Position numbers and translations under genes: made by a program. Shown piece by piece: positions 1-11,689 of a DNA stretch of 35,008 nt. Location: contig BMAT01000127.1 of NCBI GenBank assembly GCA_019649035.1, forward strand, positions 310,910 through 345,917. Reading direction: 5' to 3'. Every line of letters begins with the position of its first letter. Within the stretch, counting starts at the first letter, position 1. The notes beneath the pieces were generated by a model, which saw nothing but the letters and a program-made list of their open reading frames with translations, had not been told where the DNA came from and ran no database searches. This DNA is from Elysia marginata. Taxonomy: Eukaryota; Mollusca; Gastropoda; Plakobranchidae.

Positions 1-79
1 AGAAGACATGGTATAAACTGGACGAACTTTTGGGACAGCCTCAATTATTTCGACCAGCTTCAGAGACTCGGCCTGAGCT
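1..79 (-). CDS. possible exon fragment at window edge, strand uncertain
   Basis: This edge stretch is open and has gene-like codon use on both strands. On the minus strand, bases 72 to 1 read 24 stop-free codons after an AG acceptor at 73-74, giving a peptide that begins AESLKLVEIIEAVPKV; the polypyrimidine tract before that acceptor is poor. On the plus strand, bases 1-78 read 26 codons beginning RRHGINWTNFWDSLNY and end at a good donor (GTATGT at 80-85). I recognise neither peptide. The minus reading would agree in direction with the spectrin exon at 12.7 kb, but it does not resemble the next part of a CH domain, so it is not an obvious continuation. It could be an exon of another gene or chance. 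Confidence 0.3.
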
Positions 80-90
80 GTATGTAACCA

Positions 91-1140
91 ATGCCGTTAT
101 TGTTTTCTTTATTTCAGTTTAAACAGATAAATTTGAGAGAAGTGAGTACTACTGGCTAAAGAGCTATTAATGAGCTCGCGTACGCTGGTGATCGGATTGT
201 ATTCAATCAATATCAATAGCAAGCGAACATTTACCAAAGGTACAATTCGTTAAAATATTGAACGCATGAGCCCCAAATGACATCCGTACATTGGACTAAA
301 GTCAAAAAGAATATGTTAGTTCCTTAAACGAAACAATTAGGATAATTATGTAAAAATCACCTACGGCATAAGGTCAACCAAGATATAACAGAACACATAA
401 ATTGACAGACTGCAAAGTCGAAATATAATGTGCCTTATGACTCTATCGCAAGAAAACTTAAGCTGAAGACTTAGCTTTTACAGACTCAGCACCTGTGACA
501 TGTCCAGTTCGTGAGCCAGATAGAAGAAATTCGATGTTCTTCCGATTTTTCGGTGATTTGTTTAGAAAATTACCTTTGATTAATCAGTTAGCTGTCGGGA
601 AAAAAGTTATCAGGTAGGCAGGCTACGGCATGAGAAAGGTATAAATGAATCTGTGCTCGATTCCTAGGTGTGACAAACATTGTGGGTAAGGCTATTCTAT
701 CACAATATAGCACCTTTTTAGCTCGATATTTGTTTTATTTGTAAAAAAGTGATAAGTAATGTTTTTATTAGTGTAAATTTTGCTATAAAAACATTATAGA
801 GTTCTAACGAATTTTTTTCAAATTTGACGAAATGGTGGTTTGTTTGATGAGAACAGCATTTCGAACTACTGACGTATCCCTCTCAAGGCAGGATTCAGGA
901 TAAATCTCTGTATAAAGCTGATCAAGGACAAATAAATTAACGATTCTCACATTCTCTGACTACATCAAAAGCGTCGAAGCTAAAAAATAAACCTGATGGA
1001 AAAAAAACAACTTAAAAATGGCCAGTAAAGATATAAGACGGGTAATTTGACGCTTGGCCATATTCGTAAGGTAATTTATCATCACACTATTGATTCAACG
1101 GTACATGAGTGGTGAACGATCTTGTCAGTATGCTTCAGTA
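91..1140. other. AT-rich non-coding stretch
   Basis: No open frame of note, RNA gene or repeat was recognised. A good acceptor-like string lies at about 103-117 (TTTCTTTATTTCAG) and a GTGAGT donor-like string at 142-147, but the 24 bases between them are too little to call an exon. Confidence 0.5.
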
Positions 1141-1194
1141 AAGCGATTTAACTGCTGATCCTCGGTGGGTTTATAAGGTACTTCGATTGCTATG

Positions 1195-1411
1195 AGAGAC
1201 CTTTAGCACACGCACCGTGTCTCATTACGCGTACGTGAAAATCGGGAAAGCAGATTGAGAAACTATAAAAATAATGTAACCAGTTTCTAAAAATAGAACG
1301 TCTGTGGGTCTATTTTTAGAAACTGGTTTCATTATTTTTATAGTTTCTCAATCTGCTTTCCCGATTTTCACGTACGCGTAGTGAGACACGGTGCGTGTGC
1401 TAAAGGTCTCT
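1195..1411. repeat. near-perfect foldback palindrome (103-bp arms, 11-bp loop)
   Basis: The left arm 1195-1297 is the reverse complement of the right arm 1309-1411 with 101 of 103 positions matching; the spacer 1298-1308 is 11 bases. One of the two mismatches would be a G-U pair in a plus-strand transcript. The arms begin AGAGACCTTTAGCACACGC. There is no coding potential and no clear target-site duplication next to the arms. Weaker palindromic homology continues outside the core (AAGCGATTTAA at 1141-1151 against TTAAAGCGCTT at 1433-1443), with insertions and deletions between. It could be a foldback-type MITE, a recent inverted duplication, or an assembly artefact; a transcript would form one long double-stranded hairpin. 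Confidence 0.9.
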
Positions 1412-1494
1412 ATTGTCTCGTCGGCGAACCCATTAAAGCGCTTAGAGTATTAGTAGATTAAACGCTTTGTAAATAGCTTTTTCTTTTATTATAA

Positions 1495-1690
1495 GAATAA
1501 TAACAACAACAAACTAATAATAATAATATTATTAACAATATTATTTATAATAATGATAGTGATAATAATAGTTGTTATAATTATAATAATAATATTTATA
1601 ATAATGATAGTGATAATAATAGTTTTTATAAAAATACTACTACTACTACTAATAATAATGATTATTATTATTATTATAATAATAACAAAC
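1495..1690. repeat. TAA/ATT-rich microsatellite with an internal 32-bp direct repeat
   Basis: The tract is almost only TAA, ATT and TGA-type triplets, with a short (TAC) run at 1635-1649. A perfect 32-base direct repeat lies inside it at 1542-1573 and 1593-1624 (period 51), which indicates local slippage or unequal exchange. The Ile/Thr-rich minus-strand frame across it (1489-1740) is a by-product of the repeat. Confidence 0.9.
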
Positions 1691-1740
1691 GATGAATAGG
1701 GTTGGTGCACTTTAGTGAAAAGGGCAAGTCTTAGATTCAC

Positions 1741-4700
1741 AAGAACGTTTCGTTTTATGACATCGAAATCAGACAGATTGTCAGAGAAAATGAAAATAGA
1801 AATAATTGCTTCTATTTTAAAAAAAAATTAATGATATTATAAAAAACGATGATGAGGTGTTGCTTTGAAGTTAAGTGCGCACAATTACTCGAGGATAATA
1901 CATTTTATGGGTAACAGCAGTTGAAGATATTATAATACTCACTCTTTTTTCTTCATCTTTTTAAAGTTGCAATGGATTGATAGAAGTGACAACCATTATA
2001 AACAAATAAAATTTGAAAATTGATTCAGTTGTGATAATTGGATGTAGGCAGTGCTTCACTAATCATGACAGTGTGCCTTTGATCTCATTTGGTCACAGGC
2101 GTTGAACATACAATTAATGATTTAGGGCAGGTTTAATTTTTTAAAGAAATAAAGCCCACCGCGTTGTAAAGCCTGTGGGATTGAACGTTTGTTTACAACT
2201 ATTTAAACTGTGATAGCGTTCACTGTGTCGAACTCTGAGACTTGTCTTGACATTTCAATAAGGCCTGGAGTAATAATTTATGGAGGGTCATTTCGGTCAT
2301 CACAGCCGATTTGATTAGTCATCTTTGGTGTTTTGAAAATAATCTCAAACACACTCGCTCGCCGCAAACAAACACATACGCGCACACTTTATGACGAGGT
2401 AAGGCGAATATCATACCATTTAAGGTTACGGGTTGAGGAATCTTATCTGCTAATATCTAATCGATCAGAGGTATATACCTGGAGTGTTTTGACGCTGATA
2501 GTGACATCGATAGAATGAGCCCAAAATAATTTGAGGTCATTTAAACGGTTCTATAGTGTAGATTCCTCGACGCAACTTGCACCCAAACTATCGTCTATTG
2601 ACCCAAATATGACACGACCCAGCTAACGAAACAAGGAGGTTATGTGACATTTGAAGAATGTATGTCCGTACTTTGTTTTTGGTTTGGTTTGGTTTCGTTT
2701 TTTTGGAGTGGAGGGGGTTGGCAAGCTGTCTGCTTTGTCTAGCATAATTGTTTTTTCCAAACGATCCACGAAATGGCCTGGTGTCTGTACTTGGGAGGGA
2801 GGGGGGAGGGGCACCGATATTTAACCACCTACATCTACGCCATCCAAGAAAGAAAATTCTGAAATGAAACTGTCTCATGTCAGACAAAGAATGGTATTGA
2901 AGAAAGGCAGTGCCTAAATTTATAATTAAAATGCATCGTGATACTTTTGGCGTTGAAAATTGTTCATGTTTTTCTTGTATTCTTTCTTCCTTCTTTGTTT
3001 CTCACCACCTGGCATCCACAATTTATGTTACGTTAGAAGAACTTCGTTAAAAAAGGTTTCGTTATTGAGTTCATAGTAGAGCCAATGTATGAAGAGACAT
3101 ATCAATGGTCTCGAGGCAGTGAAAGCAAAGACAAGAAAAGAGGGCAGGTTAGATCTGCACCTATAGCAAGCATTGATTGCCACAGACAAATAAAGAGAAA
3201 GTTATCGCTTGGTGCAGGGTGCCTCGAATGATGTATAAAGTACATATAAGCCAATGTTCGTTGAAAACAAGATCTCTTTGAAGTAACACCAATCTAGAAA
3301 AGCAGGAAATTTTTCCTGTTTTGACCTGGTATTTGTAACACATGGGATTAAAAAATAGCCACACTGAATAAAGTTTCAAGCTTTTGCGTTTTATCCTCTT
3401 TTCATCAATTTATAATAACCTTTCTCTCTAACTAAGATCTACATCACTGATTTATTACTAAATATCAGATAAAAAGGTCAAACATGACCATCACGGAAAG
3501 TTTTTAATTTTACTTTCAGTTTCTTTTATGCAAAGTTTATATAAGTTCGCTTTAAGAAAGTAAAAAAAGAAAAGGAAATGGGACATGATTTCAGTTCGAT
3601 GAATGCAAGGGTACCTTTGAGTTTAGGGTTGTTAGAAAATAGGTACCGGTACACTGTAAAATGTTAGCTTTGAGTTGTGCTCTTTGGCTGTCAGTTACAA
3701 TCTCTTCAGTCCTAAGGGTCGGAAGGCAGCAAAATGCCCACCCTGATAAGAGAAACTAGCTTATTGATGTGTACTGCGGTAGTGCAGTGATTTTCTACCC
3801 GCTACTTCAGTACTGTTGGGTCAGAGATAGAACGCGCCTCGCTAGGCTAGGACGGGTCAATGTATTTAATTTATTACTCCTGTTGTAAAGTTGCAAGTTC
3901 TTGATCTTAGCCAGACTGTGTAAAACAAGGTAATTTCTTACATGGCTAGGCCGTGAGAAGAGGCCTCGAGCGCCATTCATTTGCATAGAGTGACAAGAAA
4001 TCTTCTCTCAGTGTTGAAAATGATGTTCACATGGAGTCGGCCTTTCTTCATTTGAAGGCCATGCAGTCTTTGCTCTACCGGTTTATAAAACGATATCACT
4101 CTCAAATAAAACGAAGCATTTCACAATTCAAGCAAAACAGCCAACCAAACACGAAAATTGTCACCGGAATACATGGTGGAGTCACTTGTGTTTTCATTGA
4201 TGGTGCAAGATGATCTATAATTCCCATCTGAACTCCTCTACACAGTTCTACCTCCGAACTACCTCGGCAATTAGAGTTAAATTCTGGCAAGCAAAGAGAG
4301 CAGTGGTGCTGTGGATCTTTCGCGATTGCTAATGATCAGTTTCAAAATCGCTATTTCCCCGCTCTTCCGCAGTCACGTGATACGATGTGGTCCGCTATAA
4401 TAGTACCAAGTCATATGATATACTTTCTAAAAATATTTTGCTCAGGACAGCTTGCGTTGATTTTTAACGCCTCGTCTTTTCTAATATAAAATGAAACGAC
4501 TATCAAGCCGGGTATGGTATGCATCAAATAACAGTCAGTTTCACGATTATGATATAACGCAATTAACTTTTGGACTAACAAATGTGATTCGGTGGTGGTA
4601 GCCCTTTTACTGAATAGGTCAAAGTACAACTACTTTAATTCAGACCGCTGTCATTTGATTCCATGAAGCAGCTTTTGATTTGAGAGAGCAATAATGAAAA

Positions 4701-7209
4701 CTAAGAATAAATGGAGCTGTCATATATTTTATTCAAAATTGTAAACTAAAAAAGACAATCAATTTATTTGATACACAGGTCACTACAACTAATGCTTAAA
4801 GAGAGGCACCACCTGGTTGCTCATTTTGCTCGTAACACTTAGGGCGTCAAAAGCCATCACAAGGCTTCCTCATTTTAATATATATTAATATTGGCGGGAC
4901 GCTTATTTATTTATTTTTTGCAAAATGAACTACATTACATAGGTCTATGTATTCGGTCACGAGCCGGATTTCAGGACAATGAAACTAAATTTCAAATGAA
5001 TAACGAGGAATATAAGATGCATTGAAAAAGGCAATCAGTTGCAAACGATCTCAGCATTATTAGCCCTCTGGTGAGGGTTGGACCAGACCCACTATGTGAT
5101 GTCTTAAACTTACTCTTAAAAGCGCCTTTAAAAAATGTCGCCAAGAGGTAATGTAATACAGGATTTAAAGTTTTACGTAGCCTACGCAACAAAGTTCCCA
5201 AATCTCTTGTTAGACCTAGATGGGAAGATCTCAAAGAATAAAAGCCATTAAACATTAATGACTAACCTGAGGGTAACCGACAAAACCTTCATCAGCTATT
5301 AAAAGACGAGATAAGCTAAACTACACGGAGCTCGCTCGGTTTGAGCGATGCGGCGCGTTGAAAACTTTTTTTAAAACTCATCACACGAAAAAGATACTTG
5401 GAATGCCAAGCATGATCTCATGGAAATTTTATAGTAAATTATGAATGTAAAATTTGGAATGTTTGACGTTTAGGCATTGTCAGATTTTATAGTGAGGCAA
5501 TAATCTTTATCCAGCAACAACAAAGACAAAAACATTAACAACAAGTATGTTATAAAAAATTTCATGCTGTCGACAGTCAATTTCAAGTTATAGGTTTAAA
5601 AAGATAGCTATTATTGGCAGAGGCCGTGTTTCAGATCTTTGTTTACCTCATTCGGCAATAAGCTACAACAAACTGTTTCATACGTTCTCACAATCAGTTT
5701 TCAGTAATCTTATGACTTCCTGACACCTTAAACCTACAAAACAAAACAAATTGTGTATTGGGAATATAGGCCTACTGCAGGCAAAAGGATTATGAGTGGA
5801 CTATTTTAGAAAGTCTCAGTTCATGGAAAATACTGTTTTACCTCTGTAAATTTCTTTCCGTCAGATCACGTCAAATTAGATTTAGACCTTGTTATGCACG
5901 TTACTCGATGTATAATTATAATGGGTTTCACAGAAAAGCTTAGTGGACTTTAACTTTATAAAGCACTCTTACATCAAGAGAAGAGCTGAAAGAGTGGGAC
6001 TGGCGTCAGAGGAAAACAAGAAACATCTTTATCTCTGTTTTGTTGCATGTTTTCTAGCTGGTGTTTATTTTTCGAGAACTATCTTTTGCCTGAGTTTGTA
6101 TATGTGTGTATATATGCATGGGTGATGCATGTTGTCTGTCTCGATATCTCTCTGTAACATATTGTCTATCGGTGTGTCTATCTGTTTGCCCAGCTTTATG
6201 TCTCTCATACGCTGGCGAGGTCCTTTTCACAAAATCAATCTTCCAGAAAATCCCAATTTGTAATGTGCTTTCCCCAACATTGGCCCAAAAGACAATGTAC
6301 CGTGAATTCCATAGAACGGATGTGTGGCCTACACAACACTACCCCGTGTACGTCTAGGAAGACAGTGCACACAGCTCAGGACCTCTAACGTCTCTTTCAC
6401 CCTTTCAAAGGAGATAATTTATAATGTTCGCTGCTTGCCCAGTTAAGTGTGACCACGTCACCACCTCCCTCCTCCACACACTATATACAAACTAAGATCT
6501 AATCATTCCAGAAAAGTCCAAGCATCCGTCACCCTCCGCCAGTAGTCCGTGACTAAAAAGCTGATCACAAAATAATGCCGAGAACTGTACAGCATAAGTC
6601 TGTGTAGCGGTATTAGAGTTTTCTCCAAAAGCACACAGATACCAGCCACACCTACAAAATACAAGTTGTTTGTGTGTCAACACTGCGCGCATGAAAGGTC
6701 TTGCTTTTGAAACTAGAAACTAGAGTTTAACGTAATCTTATCTAAATGAATTATGGCATACTGACAAATGAAAAAAATGGAAGCTAGGTGAAGACAAAAA
6801 AGAAAGAAACCACGGTTAAAAAATCAGAAAAGTTTTTAGTAGAGCTTTGAATAAAGTGATCCGTAAGGTTTGTGTGTTTTGGAAAAAAAAAACTCTCCTT
6901 ACTACCTCCCCTGTAAGTTAGTTTATTTTTTTCAATACTCCATAAAATGAATTCAGGTTCTGTTTAATTTTGTATAAGGCTGAATATGGAAAAAGAAGTG
7001 AGGCCTATTATTAAGCTAATCTCAAAGATCTACATTCCCAGAAAACACACACACACAAATTAAGGAGATAATGGCTTGTTTGAGCTTTGTTATTCTACCT
7101 CCTTAAGCTATCACGATTATAAACGGGGTGACACGGAAGCAATACAAATTTGATACTGCAATGAGGCACTTTGAATTATGATAGAAAACAACAAAGAAAA
7201 TTGTTAAAG
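1741..7209. other. long non-coding stretch without a recognised gene
   Basis: The only open frames here are below 100 codons, unrelated in strand and frame, and none looks like a known protein. Short simple runs occur, such as ACACAC at 7045-7057 and mixed TG/TA at 6095-6117. If the spectrin-type gene at 12.7 kb continues leftward, this stretch may be intron; that is inference from strand and position only. Confidence 0.5.
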
Positions 7210-7480
7210 TAGAAAGAAAAGATTGATTGAAGGGTATTTTTACAAGCCCAATTCCACTTCAAAGGTGCTCTCAGGGCTTGGGTCCCAATGACAATTTACA
7301 GGCTGCCACCCAGAGACTAGCGGGGATACCATGACTTAGCCTCAGCCGGTCACTATACTGACACCGACCCAACCAGTAAGGGCCCGGACTGTGCTCGGCT
7401 GTGTTTCGAACCCGCGACCTCTTGGCCACGGAGCGAAGCCACTACCAACTGAGCTATCTAAGCCCCCTAGAAAGAAAAGA
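7210..7480 (-). mobile_element. tRNA-derived SINE, full length with target-site duplications
   Basis: Read on the minus strand, the element starts at 7467 with a tRNA-like head that carries an internal RNA polymerase III promoter: A box TAGCTCAGTTGG (plus coordinates 7445-7456) and B box GGTTCGAAAC (7403-7412). A non-tRNA body of about 150 bases follows and ends in a short TCAA-type tail near 7223. The insert 7223-7467 (245 bp) is flanked by a perfect 13-base direct repeat, TAGAAAGAAAAGA, at 7210-7222 and 7468-7480, the mark of LINE-mediated retroposition. The minus-strand frame at 7342-7557 is read through this element and is not a gene. I recall similar translated SINE peptides in gastropod predictions, but that is memory, not a search. 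Confidence 0.88.
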
Positions 7481-10440
7481 GAGGCGAAAGAAATTGTGAG
7501 GTAAGATAGATCAGACAGATCTGGATTGCTGTAGTAATCTTCACTTCCCTCTGCCATTCTCTACATAATCCAAATCTAGCTAGGTTTTAAGCCTAAAACC
7601 TGTTATTAGATATTTTAAAAATGAAACCATAAAAACCTCACAATAAAAAAAAATAGACCTAAAAGTTTAGGCGTAGAATTATACCTAGATCTAAGTGTAA
7701 TCAGTCAGTCGCCCTAGAACGCAATGAATGTGGTAGAATTCGAAATCAGATTCAGAGAGGTCGTTCGGTCGACAGTCTTGTAACCAGAAAGCCGGGTGGC
7801 AAAAGACCAAGACTATCAATGAAACAAATTATTTCCACGCTTTTCTTCACAATTTGGCCAATTTAGTTGATATGTCTTCAAATATTGACTTTCTCGTCTT
7901 AAGGTTGGTGTAGCCGACACTACTCTGCAGGTAAACAAAAGTGACCATTAATTTCAACTCTGGCTTTTATAGTAGACTGTTGAGATTAAAACAGTCCTTA
8001 AAGCGTCCACAACTTGGGCTTCTCTCACTGTTTTTTTTTTTTTACAATCTAGATATATGAAAAGGGAAACGAAATCGAACCAGAAAAGGATAACTTTACG
8101 TCTGTGGGGCTAATTGAAGCAGCAGGCGAAGTTGCAGAAAAAGGTAAAGCAAAGTGATAGCCACGCAGAGGAAAGGGAAAAAATGATGCAGAGAAAGGGA
8201 AAACATGACGCCAAGATTACGGGCGCAGGAAAAAACGATGCTGACCGACAGAACAAAAACAAGCTAAAGATGCGTTCGAACAGAGTGAAACAATTTTAGT
8301 ACTAATGTTTACTGTCATTGGCCATACAACCATGAGGCGGAAATAATGTGGTTGCCAAGCGAAAAGAATTTCAATGGTTGAGCGGATTGACACACTATTG
8401 ATCATTGTTAACTTTGAGGAGACCCGTCTGGTCTCACTGACTAATGCTGGTCCTCCTTGAAAAAACGCACTACATGTATATGAAGTGATGATAGGGTAGG
8501 AAAGCAAGTAGGCATATAAAGAAAATACTAGAAGGCATGCTTTTTCTGTATGGGGATGAAACTAGACATGCATATTTACGTACCACAACAATACAGGATA
8601 TGTGTAAAAAGTCACAATCTCCTCGCAATATCTCACTCTCTATGTCTGACTATCTGCCTCTGCTTGCGTGTGTAGGTCTCTCTCACGTACACTTTTGCGA
8701 CAGGATTTCTCTTTCATCCATCTTCTCTCTTCTCTACACTACGAATATTTCCTGTACGTGGCATATCTCAATCACTTTTGATCCCCCGGCCGTTAATGAC
8801 TGGTCCGCTCAACATATCTCTTTCTGTGGTGTATTTTTAGATGAAATCATACCTTTCGGTAATTTTCGCAATAATCAGCACAAATTTTCCCTGTCACAAG
8901 TCACGCTCACATTAATGCTAAAAACCCTTACAAGACTATCGAATCTTTAGAAACGAAAAAAAATAAGCCCAAAACAAATAAAAACACTTAAGCACATAAT
9001 ATTTTTAGAAGAAACAATTTAGGAAACATTATTTCAGTGCGAGCAGCTTTTTTGTTTTAACTGATGAACTAAATCGTGGACTTCCTCACATCATACGACG
9101 CTATTGCTTTCCCAATCACATCTTTTAATTTTACATTTTAATTACCCTCGCAGGTCTTGAATACCAAGGAGAGCGTTTCACTTTTGAAGTGAAAATGTCT
9201 ACAAGTTTCCAAGTAAATTATTATACTTATCGGGGAAAATTAAACTGTGCGGAGTAAACAAACAAAACGGCTTTATCTGTTCAGGGAATATCAGGGCAGT
9301 ATTAGATACCATTAGATTTGAGGTTCGTAAGCAATCTCAGAGCCCAAGTTTGAACGTAATATGATAAGAATTACTGCCCAGACAGTTAGGTGAACACATC
9401 CAACTTTATGACTCAGACTATTTTTAGCCATCTTTCCAGGTCATATCAATCATTTCTCACACTTCTTTTCCCTTTTAGAACACACAGGACACGAGTGTAC
9501 GCAGCAACACAAGGAATGCTACGAGACCAGATTTTTAAAGCATGTACAGCAGTAGCCTAGCCATCACAATTTAACTCCAGGCATTACTGGTCCTTTCAGC
9601 AAAAGTTTTAGTCATTTTTTTACTTCGAGAGCCGCTTCAGATGAAACCTAATTTGGTGAACTGATCTGACAGGAAACTCTTGTAAAGAACGTAAAACGGA
9701 TTGATCTCGTTCTTACTACGGTACTTAAATAAATGCGAGGACGCCTCCGGCTATAATTGGGTGGACCTAAACTGAATGACCATATCTAGATGTGATGTAC
9801 AACGAGCGGGTTTTCTTTCATTGGTAGTGCCCACACGTGGACCACCACTATAGGGACGTTGTGAATTTCGTCTCTAAAATGTATACCGATATTATGGAAA
9901 ATTACCACTATCCGTCAAATCGCATCAACCTGGAAAATGATATTACATATGACGGACGAGAGTTTTTAGCTTTGCCAAGCATAGCGAAGAATTTTTGGCA
10001 GGACAAAAAGACCTGAAATATTTTTATACGTATGGAACAATTAGTACAAATAATAAGCATTTAAGACCACAATCACACGCCATTAAAGAATATACAACAT
10101 CACTACCGAGTTTTAGTAAGAAGACAATTGTGCAATTTTTAATCTAAAAAAATTATTATTTATTCTCTGTATTACAAATTTAGTTTAAATGCATTGCAAA
10201 ATGAGGACTTTTACGAGTAGTTACATGTTTGTTTATAAAAATGAAACACGAGTCGACTTTTCTGATACTCTGCATTTCCCTAAAGACACTCCTAGTTGGG
10301 TTAATTTAGGATAACTCTTTCTTGGAAATCTGAAATATGGGAGTGCCTCTGAAAACTATCGACAGAGTAGGCCTATCGCTTGGGTTTTCCAGTTGGTCTT
10401 TTGGATCGGAAGACAGTTTAAAGATTCTCACCAGACTGGG
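7481..10440. other. non-coding stretch with a T run and one unexplained 137-codon frame
   Basis: A run of about 14 T lies at 8031-8044. The frame at 8114-8299 (plus) is low-complexity and rich in Lys, Gln and Asp. The frame at 8537-8950 (plus, 137 codons) is the longest open frame apart from the LINE and the microsatellite readings. It has no recognisable domain, motif or splice context and an unremarkable start, so I do not call it a gene. A weak terminal-exon candidate at 9479-9555 is listed separately. Confidence 0.4.
9479..9555 (+). CDS. weak candidate terminal exon
   Basis: A good acceptor (CTTCTTTTCCCTTTTAG, ending 9478) is followed by a frame of 24 codons starting at 9481 with a Cys/His-containing peptide (HTGHECTQQHKEC, then YETRFLKHVQQ) and a TAG stop at 9553-9555. 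An AATAAA string occurs about 170 bases later, near 9728. The other two frames after the same acceptor also stop within about 80 bases. I do not recognise the peptide and see no partner exon, so this may be chance. Confidence 0.18.
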
Positions 10441-10474
10441 TAAACTGAATGCCACTCTAAATTCATGAATTCAC

Positions 10475-10543
10475 GCATGCACATGCGCAGTTCCAGGTTT
10501 CGATATTTATATAGCCCTCGGGTGTCTGGCTATCAACTCAGTC
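10475..10543 (+). promoter_or_regulatory. candidate TATA plus initiator core promoter
   Basis: A TATATA string at 10508-10513 is followed by an initiator-like TCAGTC at 10538-10543. The initiator A at 10540 would be 32 bases after the first T of the TATA box, the classical spacing. Just upstream, GCATGCACATGCGCA (10475-10489) resembles an NRF-1 site. No open frame of size follows, so the transcript would have to be spliced or non-coding. In AT-rich DNA such matches arise by chance. Confidence 0.35.
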
Positions 10544-10986
10544 AGGCCAGACTAATGCAAATTTAATGAAAAATTTTATCATCACTCTACTAACGGATCG
10601 TTCCAAGATGTGTGTAAATAAAGGTCTGGGTCGCAGGCAGATAATTTTACAGAGCAACATGCTTGTACTTTTTGAACGAAAAGCCCGTTTTAAACACCTC
10701 TAATGCCTTGTTGCAATGAATGTGTTTTGCACTATCTAGAAATGCAAGCACGTTATATCCAAAAATGTAAGTTCAGAAAGTAACAGCAAAATAGATGACT
10801 TAGAGACAGGTTTGGGTCATAAAAAAGGGAAATCAGTAGGCCTAGTAACAGAAACGAAAAAAATATATAAAGTTGACAAGAGAGGTGATATAAATGGCGA
10901 GAAAAAAGAAGGGCGGAGATACAGAAAAGTACACAATTGAGATAAAAGGAACCAAAAGCGGAAACATAAAGTGATGACAAGGCAGG

Positions 10987-11059
10987 GAGATAGATAGATA
11001 GAAAGATAAAGAGATAGGTAGAGATACAGACAGTGAGAGAGAGAGAGGGGGGGGGGGGG
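10987..11059 (+). repeat. GATA/GA microsatellite ending in a G13 run
   Basis: Imperfect GATA and GA repeats run from 10987 and end in 13 consecutive G at 11047-11059. The overlapping Ser/Pro/Leu-rich minus-strand frames between 10753 and 11111 are read through this purine-rich strand and are not genes. Confidence 0.85.
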
Positions 11060-11493
11060 TTGGCTTAACAAACTGGGGGAATGGTTTTGGGGTGGGAGTG
11101 GAAAGAATCATTTCGCAAGACTTCTTGCAAAAAATTTTAACTCGGCAGAAACAGAAAACCAGGAATGCGTGAAACGTTTCAATAGAAGTCTAGCATAGGG
11201 CCCTTAAGCAAACTATGAATGGAACGATAAAAACCATGAGTTTTATATCCTTCTTTACAACACATAATTTTTAATGAGTCAAGTGTTACAGAGAAAAGGC
11301 AGCACAAACTTGAAATAGCTGAGTTGGAAACTGGCAATACACAATTTTACAATTATAACTCTAGTTGGAGAAACGAAAAACTGTAGCCCTGGTTTCAATA
11401 GAACGCTTTGAATGTTTGATCACAACACTTCAGTCTTGATCATGACAAGAACAGCTCTTGATGACTGAATAGACCACATAACTGGTATGTGAT

Positions 11494-11553
11494 GCGTCGT
11501 AGTCTAATGGTAGACACTCGGCTTTCCAACAGGTAGGCTCGGGGTTTGACAAA
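11494..11553 (+). mobile_element. diverged tRNA-derived SINE head
   Basis: The segment reads like the first 60 bases of a tRNA: an A-box-like TAGTCTAATGGT (about 11500-11511), then an anticodon-arm-like CTCGGCTTTCCAA, then a B-box-like GGGGTTTGAC that has lost the usual TTCGA core. No SINE body or target-site duplication was seen after it. It is too degenerate to be a working tRNA gene. Confidence 0.45.
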
Positions 11554-11689
11554 ACAGTGATTTGGGAAAAGGGAAGAGGAAGAAAAACAAAAGAAGATAT
11601 GGGAAGATACCATACAAATGAGACGCGTCTGATATTGAATGAATTGTTGAGATTGGTTGGAGGGGGGGGGGGCGGACGGAGAGGGATGA

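Noticed and set aside
1489..1740. Ile/Thr-rich minus-strand frame resembling a membrane peptide
   Set aside because: It is a translation of the TAA/ATT tract.
4992..5255. 87-codon minus-strand frame
   Set aside because: Looks somewhat gene-like by composition but has no recognisable motif or splice context.
6492..6692. Minus-strand frame with an acceptor-like TTGTATTTTGTAG before it
   Set aside because: The peptide is not recognisable and no donor or partner exon was found.
7342..7557. 71-codon minus-strand frame
   Set aside because: It is translated from the SINE and its flank.
8114..8299. Lys/Gln-rich plus-strand frame
   Set aside because: Low-complexity purine-rich sequence without a recognisable family.
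8537..8950. 137-codon plus-strand open frame
   Set aside because: No recognisable domain, no splice or start context, mixed composition; a frame of this length can occur by chance in 35 kb.
10753..11111. Overlapping hydrophobic minus-strand frames
   Set aside because: They are read through GA/GATA and G-run simple sequence; three frames are open at once, as expected from composition.
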